Below, in pieces: positions 56,152 through 64,000 of a stretch of DNA of 64,000 nt. Origin of the DNA: RPQJ01 sp963732415 (GTDB lineage Bacteria; Pseudomonadota; Gammaproteobacteria; Steroidobacterales; Steroidobacteraceae); assembly GCA_963732415.1 (NCBI GenBank), contig CAVSZK010000012.1:1-64000 (forward strand). Direction: 5' to 3'. The translations under genes were made by a program, and so were the position numbers. Numbering within the stretch: the first letter of the stretch is position 1; every line of letters starts with the position of its first letter. The notes under the pieces were generated by a model. The model saw only the letters and a program-made list of their open reading frames with translations. It was not told the origin of the DNA and made no database searches.

Positions 56152-56886
56152 TCAGCCTGGCTTTCCACCGGGCTGGGAAATAATCTCCGCGATCTTCGCT
56201 TCGATCCACTGCTGCGCGCGGGCGTTGATCTCGCGTGCATCGAGACCTGTCGGGTCGATCGGCGGGCCGATCACCACGCGGATCGTCCCTGGATGCTTCA
56301 TCCATGCGCGCCGCTGCCAGAAGTAGCCAGAGTTGTGCGCGATGGGCACGACCGGCGCTCCCGTCTTGGTCGCGAGCAGCGCCCCGCTGATGCCGTACTT
56401 GCGCGTCTCTCCCGGAAGGACACGGGTGCCTTCCGGGTACACGATGATGCCCATGCCGGATGCGAGGCGCTCCCGGCCCTGGCTGATGACCTGGTTCACC
56501 GCAGAGTGTCCGGCGCTGCGATCGATGGCGATCGGGTTGAAGGTGCTCACGGCCCAGCCGACGATCGGTATCCAGGTCACCTCGCGCTTCAGGCTCCACG
56601 CGGCCGGCGGCACGACGAACATCTGCGCGAGCGTGTCCCAGGAAGAGGAATGCTTCCACAGTGAGATGAAGGGCTGGGTCGGGAGATTCTCCTGGCCCTC
56701 GACCACGTACTTGAGACCGCACACGGCCCCTGCCAGCCAGGTCAGGAACAAGCCCCAGGTGCGCGGGATCACGTAGCGCTGCTCAATGCTGAGCGGCAGC
56801 AGCGCCGAGATGAGCACCACGACACCGAAGAACCCGGTGACCAGGAAGAACAGGGTCGTGTAGACCAGCGACCTGAGGGCCTGCAT
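56152..56886 (-). CDS. plsC: 1-acyl-sn-glycerol-3-phosphate acyltransferase (PlsC-like)
   Basis: The 244-residue membrane-associated protein has an N-terminal hydrophobic segment, the acyltransferase block KHSSSWDTLAQMF (HX4D motif) and IIVYPEGTRVLPGE. It makes phosphatidic acid from lysophosphatidic acid and acyl donors. It lies 10 bp after glyS. Many relatives have gmhB between glyS and plsC; it is missing here. Confidence 0.93.
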   Translation of the reverse strand: MQALRSLVYTTLFFLVTGFFGVVVLISALLPLSIEQRYVIPRTWGLFLTWLAGAVCGLKYVVEGQENLPTQPFISLWKHSSSWDTLAQMFVVPPAAWSLKREVTWIPIVGWAVSTFNPIAIDRSAGHSAVNQVISQGRERLASGMGIIVYPEGTRVLPGETRKYGISGALLATKTGAPVVPIAHNSGYFWQRRAWMKHPGTIRVVIGPPIDPTGLDAREINARAQQWIEAKIAEIISQPGGKPG

Positions 56887-56896
56887 GTCTCGCGTC

Positions 56897-58981
56897 CTAG
56901 CCGGGCAGCCTCGAAAGATCCGCCGCGTGCATGAAGAGCGACCGAAGCCGTCCGAGCAGCGCGAGCCGGTTGGCCCGAAGCGCCGGATCTTCGGCCATCA
57001 CCATCACCGAATCAAAGAATTCGTCCACGGCCCCGCGCAACACGGCGAGGTCTTTCAGGGCATCGGTGTAGTTCCGCGCCTGGAACTTGGGCTCGACCAT
57101 GCGCGCTATGGCGACCAGCTGCTCGCCGAGGATCTGCTCGGCCGGGTCGCGAAGCAGGTCCTCGTCGATCGTGTCCCCGACCGGTCCGGGCGCCTTGCGC
57201 AGGATGTTGGCGATGCGCTTGTTGGCTGCCGCCAGGCTCTGGGCGTCGGGCAGGCGCAGGAATTCAGCCAGCGCGCGCAGCCGGGAGTCGAAGTCGAGAG
57301 GCGAGGCAGGCTGGGTCGCGAGCACCGCGTCGAACATCTCGGCCGTGATCGGGAGGCCGGCGTCGCCGTCCAGGTAGTAGGCCCGCAGGCGTTCGAACAC
57401 GTACTCGTAGACCTCGGCGGCGGTGTTCTCCGGCGCGGCGAACGGCAGTGCGGTGAGCGCTTTGCCGATCAGCCGCGGCAGGTCCAGCTCGAGCCGGCGC
57501 TCCACCGCGATCCGCAGCAGGCCCAGTGCCGCCCTGCGCAGGCCGAACGGGTCGCGCGTGCCGGTCGGTTTCTGGCCGGTCGCAAAGATGCCGGCGATCG
57601 TGTCGAGCCTGTCGGCGATGGCAACTGCCATGCCGGTCCTGGTGGACGGAAGCTCGTCGCCCGCGAAGCGCGGCAGGTACTGCTCGCGCATCGCTTCACA
57701 GACCTCTGTCGCCTCGCCATCGAGTTCGGCGTAGTAACGCCCCATCAGGCCCTGCAGCTCCGGGAACTCGCCGACCATGGAGGTCAGCAGGTCGCACTTG
57801 CAGATCTCGGCCGCGCGACCGGCGAGCGCGGCGTCTCCGCCAATTCCAGCCGCGACATCCGTGGCCAGCGCGCGGACTCGCTCTGACTTGTCATGGAGAG
57901 AGCCGAGCTGGGTCTGGAAGGTCACGCGCTTGAGCGCCTCGCGGTGCGAGTCGAGACGCTGTTTGCGGTCCGAGGCCCAGAAGAAGGCCGCGTCGCTCAA
58001 TCGCGGGCGCACCACGCGCTCGTTGCCGGCGATTACCTGCGCGGGGTCCGAGCTCTCGATGTTCGACACGGTGATGAACCATGGCATCAGCCGGCCGGCC
58101 GCGTCGCGTACCGGGAAGTAGCGCTGGTGGTCCTGCATGGTCGCGATCGGTACTTCGGCCGGGAGCTCGAGGAACTTCTCATCGAAGCGACCTGCCAGCG
58201 GCACGGGCCACTCGACCAGCGCGGTCACTTCGTCGAGCAGTGCGTCCTCGATCACTGCCGTGCCATTGAGAACGGCCGCGACAGCGGTTACGCCCTTGCG
58301 GATGGTCTCGCGTCGTTCATCGATGTCGGCCATCACTCGTCCGCGCTTCTGCAGCGCGCCGACATAGGACGCCGGGCTGCCGATACGCATCGCCTTCGGT
58401 GCCATGAACCTGTGACCGTAGGTCAAGCGACCGGCTGGAACGCCCAGGATTTCGCAGGGTATTTCGTCGCGACCAAAGAGCATCAGCACCCAGTGCACCG
58501 GGCGCACGAATTGCGCCTCACCCGCGCCCCAGCGCATGCGCTTGGCGATGGGCAGCGCGTCGAGCGCGGCCTGGACGATACCCGGCAGCAGGCTCACGGT
58601 GCTAGCGCCGGTTTCGGTGCCCCGGTGCACTATCCAGACGCCCTTGGGAGTCTCGAGCTTCTCCAGTGCCGAGACCTCGGTGCCGCAGCTGCGCGCGAAG
58701 GCGAGCGCAGCCTGGGTCGGTGCACCCTGAGCGTCAAACGCGGCCTTGAGCGGCGGGCCGCGGCGTTCGATCGCGCGGTCGGGCTGCTGTTCAACCAGCC
58801 GCCGCACGCGCACCGCCAGTCGTCGCGGTGTGGCGTAGCGCTCGACTGCGCCATGCGCGATGCCGGCGCCATCGAGGCCCTTTGCGATGCCATCGGCGAA
58901 GGCCGTTGCAAGCGTCAGCAGCGACTTTGGCGGAAGTTCCTCGGTGCCGATCTCGACCAGGAAGTCGCGCTTGGTGGCCAT
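56897..58981 (-). CDS. glyS: Glycyl-tRNA synthetase beta subunit
   Basis: GlyS is the beta subunit of the alpha2beta2 glycyl-tRNA synthetase. ATG 58981 overlaps the glyQ stop and gives [20 protein letters not shown] (694 residues); a GTG directly before it is an alternative. The FMAPKAMRIGSPASYVGALQ and GMAVAIADRLDTIAGIFATG stretches are typical, and the C-terminal anticodon-binding region is intact. Confidence 0.97.
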   Translation of the reverse strand: MATKRDFLVEIGTEELPPKSLLTLATAFADGIAKGLDGAGIAHGAVERYATPRRLAVRVRRLVEQQPDRAIERRGPPLKAAFDAQGAPTQAALAFARSCGTEVSALEKLETPKGVWIVHRGTETGASTVSLLPGIVQAALDALPIAKRMRWGAGEAQFVRPVHWVLMLFGRDEIPCEILGVPAGRLTYGHRFMAPKAMRIGSPASYVGALQKRGRVMADIDERRETIRKGVTAVAAVLNGTAVIEDALLDEVTALVEWPVPLAGRFDEKFLELPAEVPIATMQDHQRYFPVRDAAGRLMPWFITVSNIESSDPAQVIAGNERVVRPRLSDAAFFWASDRKQRLDSHREALKRVTFQTQLGSLHDKSERVRALATDVAAGIGGDAALAGRAAEICKCDLLTSMVGEFPELQGLMGRYYAELDGEATEVCEAMREQYLPRFAGDELPSTRTGMAVAIADRLDTIAGIFATGQKPTGTRDPFGLRRAALGLLRIAVERRLELDLPRLIGKALTALPFAAPENTAAEVYEYVFERLRAYYLDGDAGLPITAEMFDAVLATQPASPLDFDSRLRALAEFLRLPDAQSLAAANKRIANILRKAPGPVGDTIDEDLLRDPAEQILGEQLVAIARMVEPKFQARNYTDALKDLAVLRGAVDEFFDSVMVMAEDPALRANRLALLGRLRSLFMHAADLSRLPG

Positions 58982-59982
58982 CACGCGACCCCCGGCGGAA
59001 ATTCGGTGCCAGGCACCGAATTATCTTTTGCCAGCACCTTCGCGCCATCTGGAAAATCGGTGCCTGGCACCGAATTTCCGCGCAGCATCGGGAAGCCGAG
59101 CGCCTCGCGGCTGGCGTAGTAGGCTTCGGCCACGCCGCGCGCCAGCGTGCGCACGCGCAGGATGTAGCGCTGGCGTTCGGTCACCGATATTGCCTTGCGT
59201 GCGTCGAGCAGGTTGAAGGTGTGTGAACACTTCAGCATGCGCTCGTAGGCGGGGAGCGGCAGCTTGAGTTCGAGCAGGCGCAGGCATTCCTTTTCATGCG
59301 CATCGAACTGGTTGAAAAGCGCATCGACGTCGGCGTACTCGAAGTTGTACTTCGACTGCTCGACTTCGTTCTGGTGATACACGTCGCCGTAGGTGACCCG
59401 GCCCAACGGCCCGTCGGTCCAGACCAGGTCGAACACGCTCTCGACACCCTGCAGGTACATGGCCAGGCGCTCGAGGCCGTAGGTGATCTCGCCCATCACC
59501 GGCCGGCAATCCAGCCCGCCCACCTGCTGGAAGTACGTGAACTGCGTGACCTCCATGCCATTCAGCCAGATCTCCCAACCGAGGCCCCAGGCGCCGAGCG
59601 TTGGCGATTCCCAGTTGTCCTCGACCAGGCGGATATCGTGCACCAGCGGGTCGAGACCCACGGCCCGCAGCGATCCCAGGTACAGGTCGATGATGTCCGG
59701 CGGCGACGGCTTGATGACCACCTGGTACTGGTAGTAGTGCTGCAGGCGGAACGGGTTGTCGCCGTAGCGACCGTCGGTCGGACGCCGCGACGGCTGCACA
59801 TAGGCCGCGCTCCAGGGCTCCGGGCCCAGTGCCCGCAGGAACGTGGCCGTGTGGAACGTACCAGCGCCCATTTCCATGTCGTAGGGCTGCAGGATCACGC
59901 AGCCACGGTCGGCCCAGTAACGCTGCAGCGTCAGCAGCAGGTCCTGGAAACTGCGTGGGGGCGTCGGGGCCTTCTTGGGCAT
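58981..59982 (-). CDS. glyQ: Glycyl-tRNA synthetase alpha subunit with repeat-derived C-terminal tail
   Basis: GlyQ activates glycine. The class II motifs [40 protein letters not shown] and [20 protein letters not shown] are intact. The protein has 333 residues; family members usually have about 300 and end near EALGFPML, as seen here at residue 300. The extra tail contains [12 protein letters not shown] and [14 protein letters not shown], both encoded by two palindromic repeats (59000-59022, 59051-59079). The tail is probably tolerated rather than functional. Confidence 0.96.
   Translation of the reverse strand: MPKKAPTPPRSFQDLLLTLQRYWADRGCVILQPYDMEMGAGTFHTATFLRALGPEPWSAAYVQPSRRPTDGRYGDNPFRLQHYYQYQVVIKPSPPDIIDLYLGSLRAVGLDPLVHDIRLVEDNWESPTLGAWGLGWEIWLNGMEVTQFTYFQQVGGLDCRPVMGEITYGLERLAMYLQGVESVFDLVWTDGPLGRVTYGDVYHQNEVEQSKYNFEYADVDALFNQFDAHEKECLRLLELKLPLPAYERMLKCSHTFNLLDARKAISVTERQRYILRVRTLARGVAEAYYASREALGFPMLRGNSVPGTDFPDGAKVLAKDNSVPGTEFPPGVA
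59000..59022. repeat. Palindromic repeat GGTGCC-A-GGCACC, copy in glyQ tail
   Basis: Arms AATTCGGTGCC (59000-59010) and GGCACCGAATT (59012-59022) around a single A. It belongs to the same family as 5835-5857 and encodes part of the GlyQ tail. Confidence 0.85.
59051..59079. repeat. Palindromic repeat GGTGCC-T-GGCACC, second copy in glyQ tail
   Basis: GGAAAATCGGTGCC (59051-59064) and GGCACCGAATTTCC (59066-59079) around a T form an outer and inner palindrome. It lies about 30 bp from the first copy with the opposite centre base, so the two form an inverted pair of the kind seen in REP/BIME elements. Confidence 0.85.
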
Positions 59983-60072
59983 CTACTATTAGTCCGGTTG
60001 AGCCGCTGCGAGGCGGCGAAGTATAGCGAAGGACCGCCGCCCTTCTGCTTTCGCGTCCGTTGCAAAGCGTGC

Positions 60073-60516
60073 TCAGCTCTGCGGTAGCGGCAGAGGATTG
60101 GTTACGCGCAACTCAGGAAAGCGGCTGAAGTCCCTGTCGGCGGACCAGAGTTCGCTGACACCGTGCTGCAGGCAGATAGCGGCGATGCGGGAATCGTGCA
60201 CACGGCCGCCCGTAACCTTGCCGGTTTCGACCAACTGCCGCAGGGTGCGCCAGTGATCCCGCGACTCACCGATCAGAACCAGGCCAGGCGCCTCCAACCA
60301 GCACTCGACCTGCTCGAGCGCATCCGCCATGGGTGTCGGCGGGGAGAAGATGCGGGGGTGGGTCACGATCGCGAGGAACTCGTGAATGCAGGGCCAGGGG
60401 ATGGCCCACCCGAGCCTCGACTCGGCGAGCCCGGCAAGACGCAAGTCCGCTGCTCCATGCCACGCGGAATCTGTGCGGTGTGCGTAGACCAGGATATTCG
60501 TGTCGACGGCGATCAC
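60073..60516 (-). CDS. VapC-like PIN-domain toxin
   Basis: The 147-residue protein has the PIN acidic set: AVDTNILVYAH, the Glu in IHEFLAIV, VHDSRIAAICLQHG and SADRDFSRFP. These nucleases cut RNA, often tRNA, when freed from antitoxin. GTG 60516 overlaps the antitoxin stop (GTGA). The gene ends about 90 bp from glyQ. Confidence 0.93.
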   Translation of the reverse strand: MIAVDTNILVYAHRTDSAWHGAADLRLAGLAESRLGWAIPWPCIHEFLAIVTHPRIFSPPTPMADALEQVECWLEAPGLVLIGESRDHWRTLRQLVETGKVTGGRVHDSRIAAICLQHGVSELWSADRDFSRFPELRVTNPLPLPQS

Positions 60517-60764
60517 GAGCCCCTGCCCTCATACGACAGTTCGCGGATCCGCTCCCACCCGGCTTCGGCAGCCTCGGCCCGCAGTCCGTCGCCACCAAAG
60601 GCGTGACGTCTGAGGGCGTAGTGACGATTCGCGCGGGCTGTTTGTTCGTCGAGGTAACCGCGCAGGGCGGCCTCGACCACGCGCCGCAGTGTCGTGCCCT
60701 GGCGAGCAGCTGTGTCCTTTGCGGCCAGGAGCAGCGCATCGCTCAATTCAATAGTGGTTTTCAT
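60513..60764 (-). CDS. VapB-like antitoxin
   Basis: The 83-residue protein starts MKTTIELSDALLLAAKDTAA, a ribbon-helix-helix-type N-terminus seen in VapB antitoxins, and continues QGTTLRRVVEAALRGYLDEQ. It should bind the PIN toxin and autoregulate. Alternative upstream in-frame ATG codons (MGRRMKTT and others) arise from the tandem repeat just upstream and are less likely. Confidence 0.9.
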   Translation of the reverse strand: MKTTIELSDALLLAAKDTAARQGTTLRRVVEAALRGYLDEQTARANRHYALRRHAFGGDGLRAEAAEAGWERIRELSYEGRGS

Positions 60765-60770
60765 ACGGCG

Positions 60771-60808
60771 ACCCATATACTCATACCCATATACCCATAT
60801 ACCCATAT
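60771..60808. repeat. ACCCATAT tandem repeat in toxin-antitoxin promoter region
   Basis: ACCCATAT occurs at 60771-60778, then a partial ACTCAT, then three exact copies at 60785-60808. The array is seven bases from the antitoxin start on the plus-strand side, so it overlaps the 5' leader or operator. It could be an operator array for the antitoxin or a slippage-prone spacer. Confidence 0.75.
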
Positions 60809-60897
60809 AGTGTATGTATCGTGCCGATGCCTGGCAACTCCGGAATCCGACCGTTTCGTGGAAAATATGGTCTGTCGCAGGGAATGAGAGCAGCAAC

Positions 60898-61308
60898 ATG
60901 CAGACCCCTCCAGCCGATGCCATCGCGGGCTTCCTCGCCTCACCAGTGTTCGGCGTCGTCGGGGCATCAACACGCAGGCACAAGTACGGCAACAAGGTGT
61001 TGCGTTGCTACCTGCAGAATGGTCGTCGGGCGATCCCGGTGAACCCGCGCGAGCCCGAAGTCGAGGGCGTAGCCAGTGTCGCGAGCGTGCTGGACCTGCC
61101 CGAAGACGTAAAGAGCATCTCGGTGATCACCCCGCCGGCGGTGACCGAGCGGGTGGTGCAGGAGGCAATCCGCAAGGGCATCGAGAATGTCTGGATGCAA
61201 CCAGGCGCCGAGAGCGAGGCGTCCGTCGGGGCCTGCCTCAAGGCCGGCATCAACGTGATCGCCGACGGCAGTTGCGTGCTGGTCGTGCTCGGGTACCGGG
61301 ACCGATAG
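60898..61308 (+). CDS. CoA-binding domain protein (YccU-like)
   Basis: ATG 60898 (MQTPPADAIAGFLASPVFGV) gives 136 residues. The Rossmann-type CoA-binding pattern VVGASTRRHKYGNKVLRCYL, IPVNPREPEVEGV and SVITPPAVTERVVQEAIRKG is clear, with VWMQPGAESEASV. The family binds CoA but its cellular role is unknown. It is divergent from the toxin-antitoxin operon. Confidence 0.9.
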   Translation: MQTPPADAIAGFLASPVFGVVGASTRRHKYGNKVLRCYLQNGRRAIPVNPREPEVEGVASVASVLDLPEDVKSISVITPPAVTERVVQEAIRKGIENVWMQPGAESEASVGACLKAGINVIADGSCVLVVLGYRDR

Positions 61309-61352
61309 CAGCTTTCTCGCACGGGTCGTCAGTTGGGCTAACATCGACGTTG

Positions 61353-61679
61353 ATGCTCACGCGCAGCCTCCCACATTTGCTGAAGCGACCGATCGCGATC
61401 CTGTCGCTGATCGCGTTGCTGGTCGCGCAGGCCGCGGCCGGTTCGCACGCTGCGCGTCACCTGCGTCTCGGCGGGGACCAGACCGACCTGCCAGGCGTGC
61501 ACACACAGATCTGTCTCGAGTGTGCGTCGTTCGCGCCGCTCGCGTCGGCGCATGGTGGCGCGGCGACCGCGCTGACGGTGGCGGCTCTCGGCATCGACAC
61601 TTTCATGCTTTCGCCCGGGCGTGCCGTCGTCGTTCTTCCGCTTCGCGCGACCATCCAGGCGCGCGCACCTCCTCGCTGA
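61353..61679 (+). CDS. Small secreted or membrane protein with CLEC motif near zinc-uptake genes
   Basis: The 108-residue protein starts MLTRSLPHLLKRPIAILSLI, a hydrophobic export signal or anchor. The mature part has several His residues (GSHAARHLRL, LPGVHTQICLECASFAPLAS) and a CxxC pair. The pattern resembles DUF2946-like proteins found near metal transport genes. It lies 66 bp upstream of an outer-membrane porin gene, so a metal-handling role is inferred. ATG 61353 is the likely start; none of the alternatives is better. Confidence 0.62.
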   Translation: MLTRSLPHLLKRPIAILSLIALLVAQAAAGSHAARHLRLGGDQTDLPGVHTQICLECASFAPLASAHGGAATALTVAALGIDTFMLSPGRAVVVLPLRATIQARAPPR

Positions 61680-61745
61680 CCGATCAAGCCCGAGCTGCTG
61701 CCGGCCCTCCAGGTCGGTCGATCGTGTCATTCGAGGAGATTCCCC

Positions 61746-63272
61746 ATGGGCAAGGTCCCTTTCCACGTAGCCGTGGCCGCCTACGCCGCGGTGTTATTGC
61801 CATCCGTCGCCAGTGCCGCCACCGATGCCGAGGTCCAGTCTCTGCGCGACGAACTCGCGAAGGTCAAGGCCGAGTACGCCCAGCGCCTCTCCGCGCTGGA
61901 GGCGCAGATCCAGCAGCTGCAGCCCGAACCCGATGTCGGAGCTACGGCCGCCGTAGACCAGTCCATCGATGCGCGGTCAGTAGCGTCGACCGGCACTGCG
62001 GATAGCGCCGCAGACGCCATCGACGAATCGATCGAAGCCGTTGCCGCGACCGGTGCCACCGATGAATCCATCGACGCCGTCGCCGCGACCGAACCGCCCG
62101 GCCCGAGTTCGGCTTCGACCGCGGGCAAGTCGACCGCATTCAATCCGGCCATTTCACTGATCCTGGCCGGCAACTACGCCAATCTCTCGAACAACCCGGA
62201 TGACTATGCGATCCAGGGCTTCATTCCAGGAGGCGACGAGATCGGACCCGGCAGCCGCAGCTTCAATCTCGGGGAGTCGGAGCTGACGATCGCGTCGAGT
62301 ATCGATCCATATTTCATGGGCAACCTCACCGCCGCGATCAGTGGCGACAACGAGATCTCGGTCGAGGAAGCGTATTTCCGCACCACCGCGCTGCCCTACG
62401 GAGCCACGATCAAGGGCGGGCAGTTCTTCTCGAGCCTCGGCTACCTGAACGACATCCATGCCCACGCGTGGGACTTCACGGACCAGCCGCTGGTGTACCA
62501 GGCATTCTTCGGCGGCCAGATGGCGGTACAGGGGCTGCAGGCCAAGTGGATCGCGCCGCTCGACCTGCTTGTCGAGCTGGGCGCGGAGTCGGGCAATGGC
62601 AATTACTTCCCGGGCACGCGGCAGTCGCGCAACGGCCTGAACGGTTACGTAGCCTACGCCCACGTCGGCGGTGACATCGGTGACTCGGTCGCCTGGCGCA
62701 CGGGGCTGTCGTACGTGGACCTGAACGCCGAGGGCCGCGCGTTCGAGGACCCGAACGCCGACGGCGAGCCCGCGACCAACGCCTTCACGGGATCGTCGAC
62801 CACCTGGATCGCGGACGCGGAGTTCAAGTGGACGCCAATCGGTGACACGCGGCGCCAGTACCTGAAGATCCAGGGCGAGTATATGCAGCGCAGCGAGGAC
62901 GGCCACATGGCCTACGCATACGCCGACGATAAGCTTGACGGCAGCTACTCGAGCGACCAGTCCGGCTGGTACGTGCAGGGCGTCTACCAGTTCCTGCCAC
63001 GCTGGCGTTTTGGCGCCAGGTACGACTCGCTCGACTCGGGCAACACCAAGATCGGCCTGGTTCAGCAGGGCATCCTGTCGGCGGACGACTTCTCGCTGCT
63101 GCTGCCGGGCTCGCCGACCCGCACCACGGTCATGTTCGACTGGAACCCGAGCGAGTTCTCACGCATCCGCGCGCAGTACGCCTGGGATGACGCCTCGGCA
63201 GGCCCGACGGATGAGCAGTTCTTCCTGCAGTACATCTATGCAATGGGTGCCCACGGCGCCCACAAGTTCTAG
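61746..63272 (+). CDS. Outer-membrane porin-like protein upstream of a zinc-binding protein gene
   Basis: The 508-residue protein has a signal peptide ending ASAAT, a coiled coil (LRDELAKVKAEYAQRLSALE), then an Asp/Ser/Ala-rich spacer with the near-repeats DQSIDA, DESIEA and DESIDA. From about residue 135 to the end it has beta-barrel features with alternating aromatic strands (SLILAGNYANLSNN, GGQFFSSLGYLND, WYVQGVYQFLPRWRFGARYD) and a C-terminal Phe. It probably transports a metal or metal chelate across the outer membrane. It is 10 bp upstream of the solute-binding protein, so co-transcribed. Confidence 0.82.
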   Translation: MGKVPFHVAVAAYAAVLLPSVASAATDAEVQSLRDELAKVKAEYAQRLSALEAQIQQLQPEPDVGATAAVDQSIDARSVASTGTADSAADAIDESIEAVAATGATDESIDAVAATEPPGPSSASTAGKSTAFNPAISLILAGNYANLSNNPDDYAIQGFIPGGDEIGPGSRSFNLGESELTIASSIDPYFMGNLTAAISGDNEISVEEAYFRTTALPYGATIKGGQFFSSLGYLNDIHAHAWDFTDQPLVYQAFFGGQMAVQGLQAKWIAPLDLLVELGAESGNGNYFPGTRQSRNGLNGYVAYAHVGGDIGDSVAWRTGLSYVDLNAEGRAFEDPNADGEPATNAFTGSSTTWIADAEFKWTPIGDTRRQYLKIQGEYMQRSEDGHMAYAYADDKLDGSYSSDQSGWYVQGVYQFLPRWRFGARYDSLDSGNTKIGLVQQGILSADDFSLLLPGSPTRTTVMFDWNPSEFSRIRAQYAWDDASAGPTDEQFFLQYIYAMGAHGAHKF

Positions 63273-63282
63273 GAGTATCCAA

Positions 63283-64000
63283 ATGAACTTAAGAGTATTT
63301 GGCGCCTGCCTGATGGCAGCGCTATTCACTGCGATGCCCGCGCAGGCTGCGCTCCGGGTGCTTGCGACGACCGCCGACTGGGGGTCACTCACAAGCGAAC
63401 TCGGCGGCGACAAGGTGGACGTCTATACCGCGACCAGCGCGCTGCAGGACGTGCACCAGGTGAACGCCAAGCCGAGCCTGGTGGCGCGCGCGCGGACCGC
63501 CGACCTCGTGGTCGCGAATGGCGCGGACCTCGAGATCGGCTGGCTACCGGTCCTGCTGCAGGAATCCGGCAACCCGAAGATCCAGCCCGGCACGCCCGGC
63601 TTCTTCGAGGCCACGACCGCGGTGCGATTGATGGACATCCCGTCGGCGGTCGATCGCTCGCAGGGCGATGTCCACCCGCTTGGCAACCCGCACATCCAGC
63701 TCGACCCGCGTTACGTCGCAGTAGTCGCCAAGGCGCTCACGACGCGGCTTGCGGCGATCGACCCGGCCAACGCGACCTACTACCAGGCGCGCGGTGCGGA
63801 CTTCCTGGCACGCTGGAAGCAGGCCATGGCACGCTGGGCAACCGAGGCTGCGCCGCTGAAGGGCGTGCGGGTTGTGGTCATTCATTCCGACCAGCGCTAT
63901 CTGTGTCGCTGGCTCGGCCTCGACGAGGTCGCGGCCATCGAACCCAAGCCTGGCGTGCCGCCGAGCGCGGGCTATCTCGCCGAACTGGTGAGCAAACTGA
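63283..64000 (+). CDS. Zinc/manganese ABC transporter substrate-binding protein, 3' end beyond window
   Basis: The visible 239 codons start MNLRVFGACLMAALFTAMPA, a signal peptide with GGAGT upstream. Metal-binding residues of cluster A-I (ZnuA-like) proteins are in SALQDVHQVNAKPSLVARAR (His), GNPHIQLDPR (His) and VVIHSDQRYLCRWLGL (His). No long His-rich loop is seen in the visible portion. Permease and ATPase genes presumably follow beyond the window. Confidence 0.92.
   Translation, partial: MNLRVFGACLMAALFTAMPAQAALRVLATTADWGSLTSELGGDKVDVYTATSALQDVHQVNAKPSLVARARTADLVVANGADLEIGWLPVLLQESGNPKIQPGTPGFFEATTAVRLMDIPSAVDRSQGDVHPLGNPHIQLDPRYVAVVAKALTTRLAAIDPANATYYQARGADFLARWKQAMARWATEAAPLKGVRVVVIHSDQRYLCRWLGLDEVAAIEPKPGVPPSAGYLAELVSKL

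Noticed and set aside
60771..60808. Short regular repeats as a CRISPR array
   Set aside because: Units are 8 bp with no spacers and no cas genes nearby.

Overview
The window is a GC-rich chromosome segment from a gammaproteobacterium, spanning the replication-origin neighbourhood. The evidence is the gene set: the complete F1Fo ATP synthase operon, parAB, rsmG, mnmG, mnmE, yidC/yidD/rnpA/rpmH, then dnaA-dnaN-recF-gyrB and glyQS. GyrB, the ParABS motifs and an AcnD/PrpF-type 2-methylcitrate cycle fit a free-living lineage near Xanthomonadales, Nevskiales or Steroidobacterales, but I cannot fix the family. Several genes handle peptides (S9 and S10 peptidases, OPT transporter, family-5 solute-binding lipoprotein). 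No tRNA, rRNA or CRISPR array was seen.

Layout. 0-1.2 kb: truncated DUF1254 gene of visibly lower GC, then about 500 bp holding Tn7-end-like repeats just downstream of glmS. 1.6-7.9 kb: glmS, a secreted S9 peptidase, glmU and a small secreted protein. 7.9-15.0 kb: atpIBEFHAGDC, read leftward. 15.0-15.5 kb: intergenic region with a perfect DnaA box and an AT-rich stretch. 15.5-23.9 kb: one leftward run prpB-prpC-acnD-prpF-rsmG-parA-parB, so a propionate pathway is coupled to segregation genes. 24-33 kb: accessory metabolism (MaoC, FMN-binding protein, TPR membrane protein, acuI-cysD-cysNC, cytochrome c, beta-lactamase-fold hydrolase, SIMPL protein). 33.7-39.8 kb: NfeD-like protein, OppA-like lipoprotein, mnmG, an HExxH protein, wax ester synthase. 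40-45.5 kb: S10 peptidase, mnmE, yidC, yidD, rnpA, rpmH. 45.8-56 kb: rightward run dnaA, dnaN, recF, gyrB, NlpE-META protein, OPT transporter, class A beta-lactamase. 56-60 kb: plsC and glyQS leftward. 60-64 kb: VapBC-type toxin-antitoxin pair, CoA-binding protein, and the start of a probable zinc-uptake cluster.

Housekeeping genes left of about 45.6 kb read mostly leftward and the dnaA-gyrB block reads rightward, as expected if replication starts near dnaA. The dnaA-dnaN gap has two near-consensus DnaA boxes, a TAG/TAA trio and an AT-rich tract. recF carries two near-perfect parS palindromes, so ParA, ParB, their sites and a likely oriC all lie in the window. The least ordinary features are the Tn7-like end at the glmS attachment position, palindromic repeats that overlap or extend the 3' ends of glmU, glyQ and atpC, and a rnpA gene without a conventional start codon.
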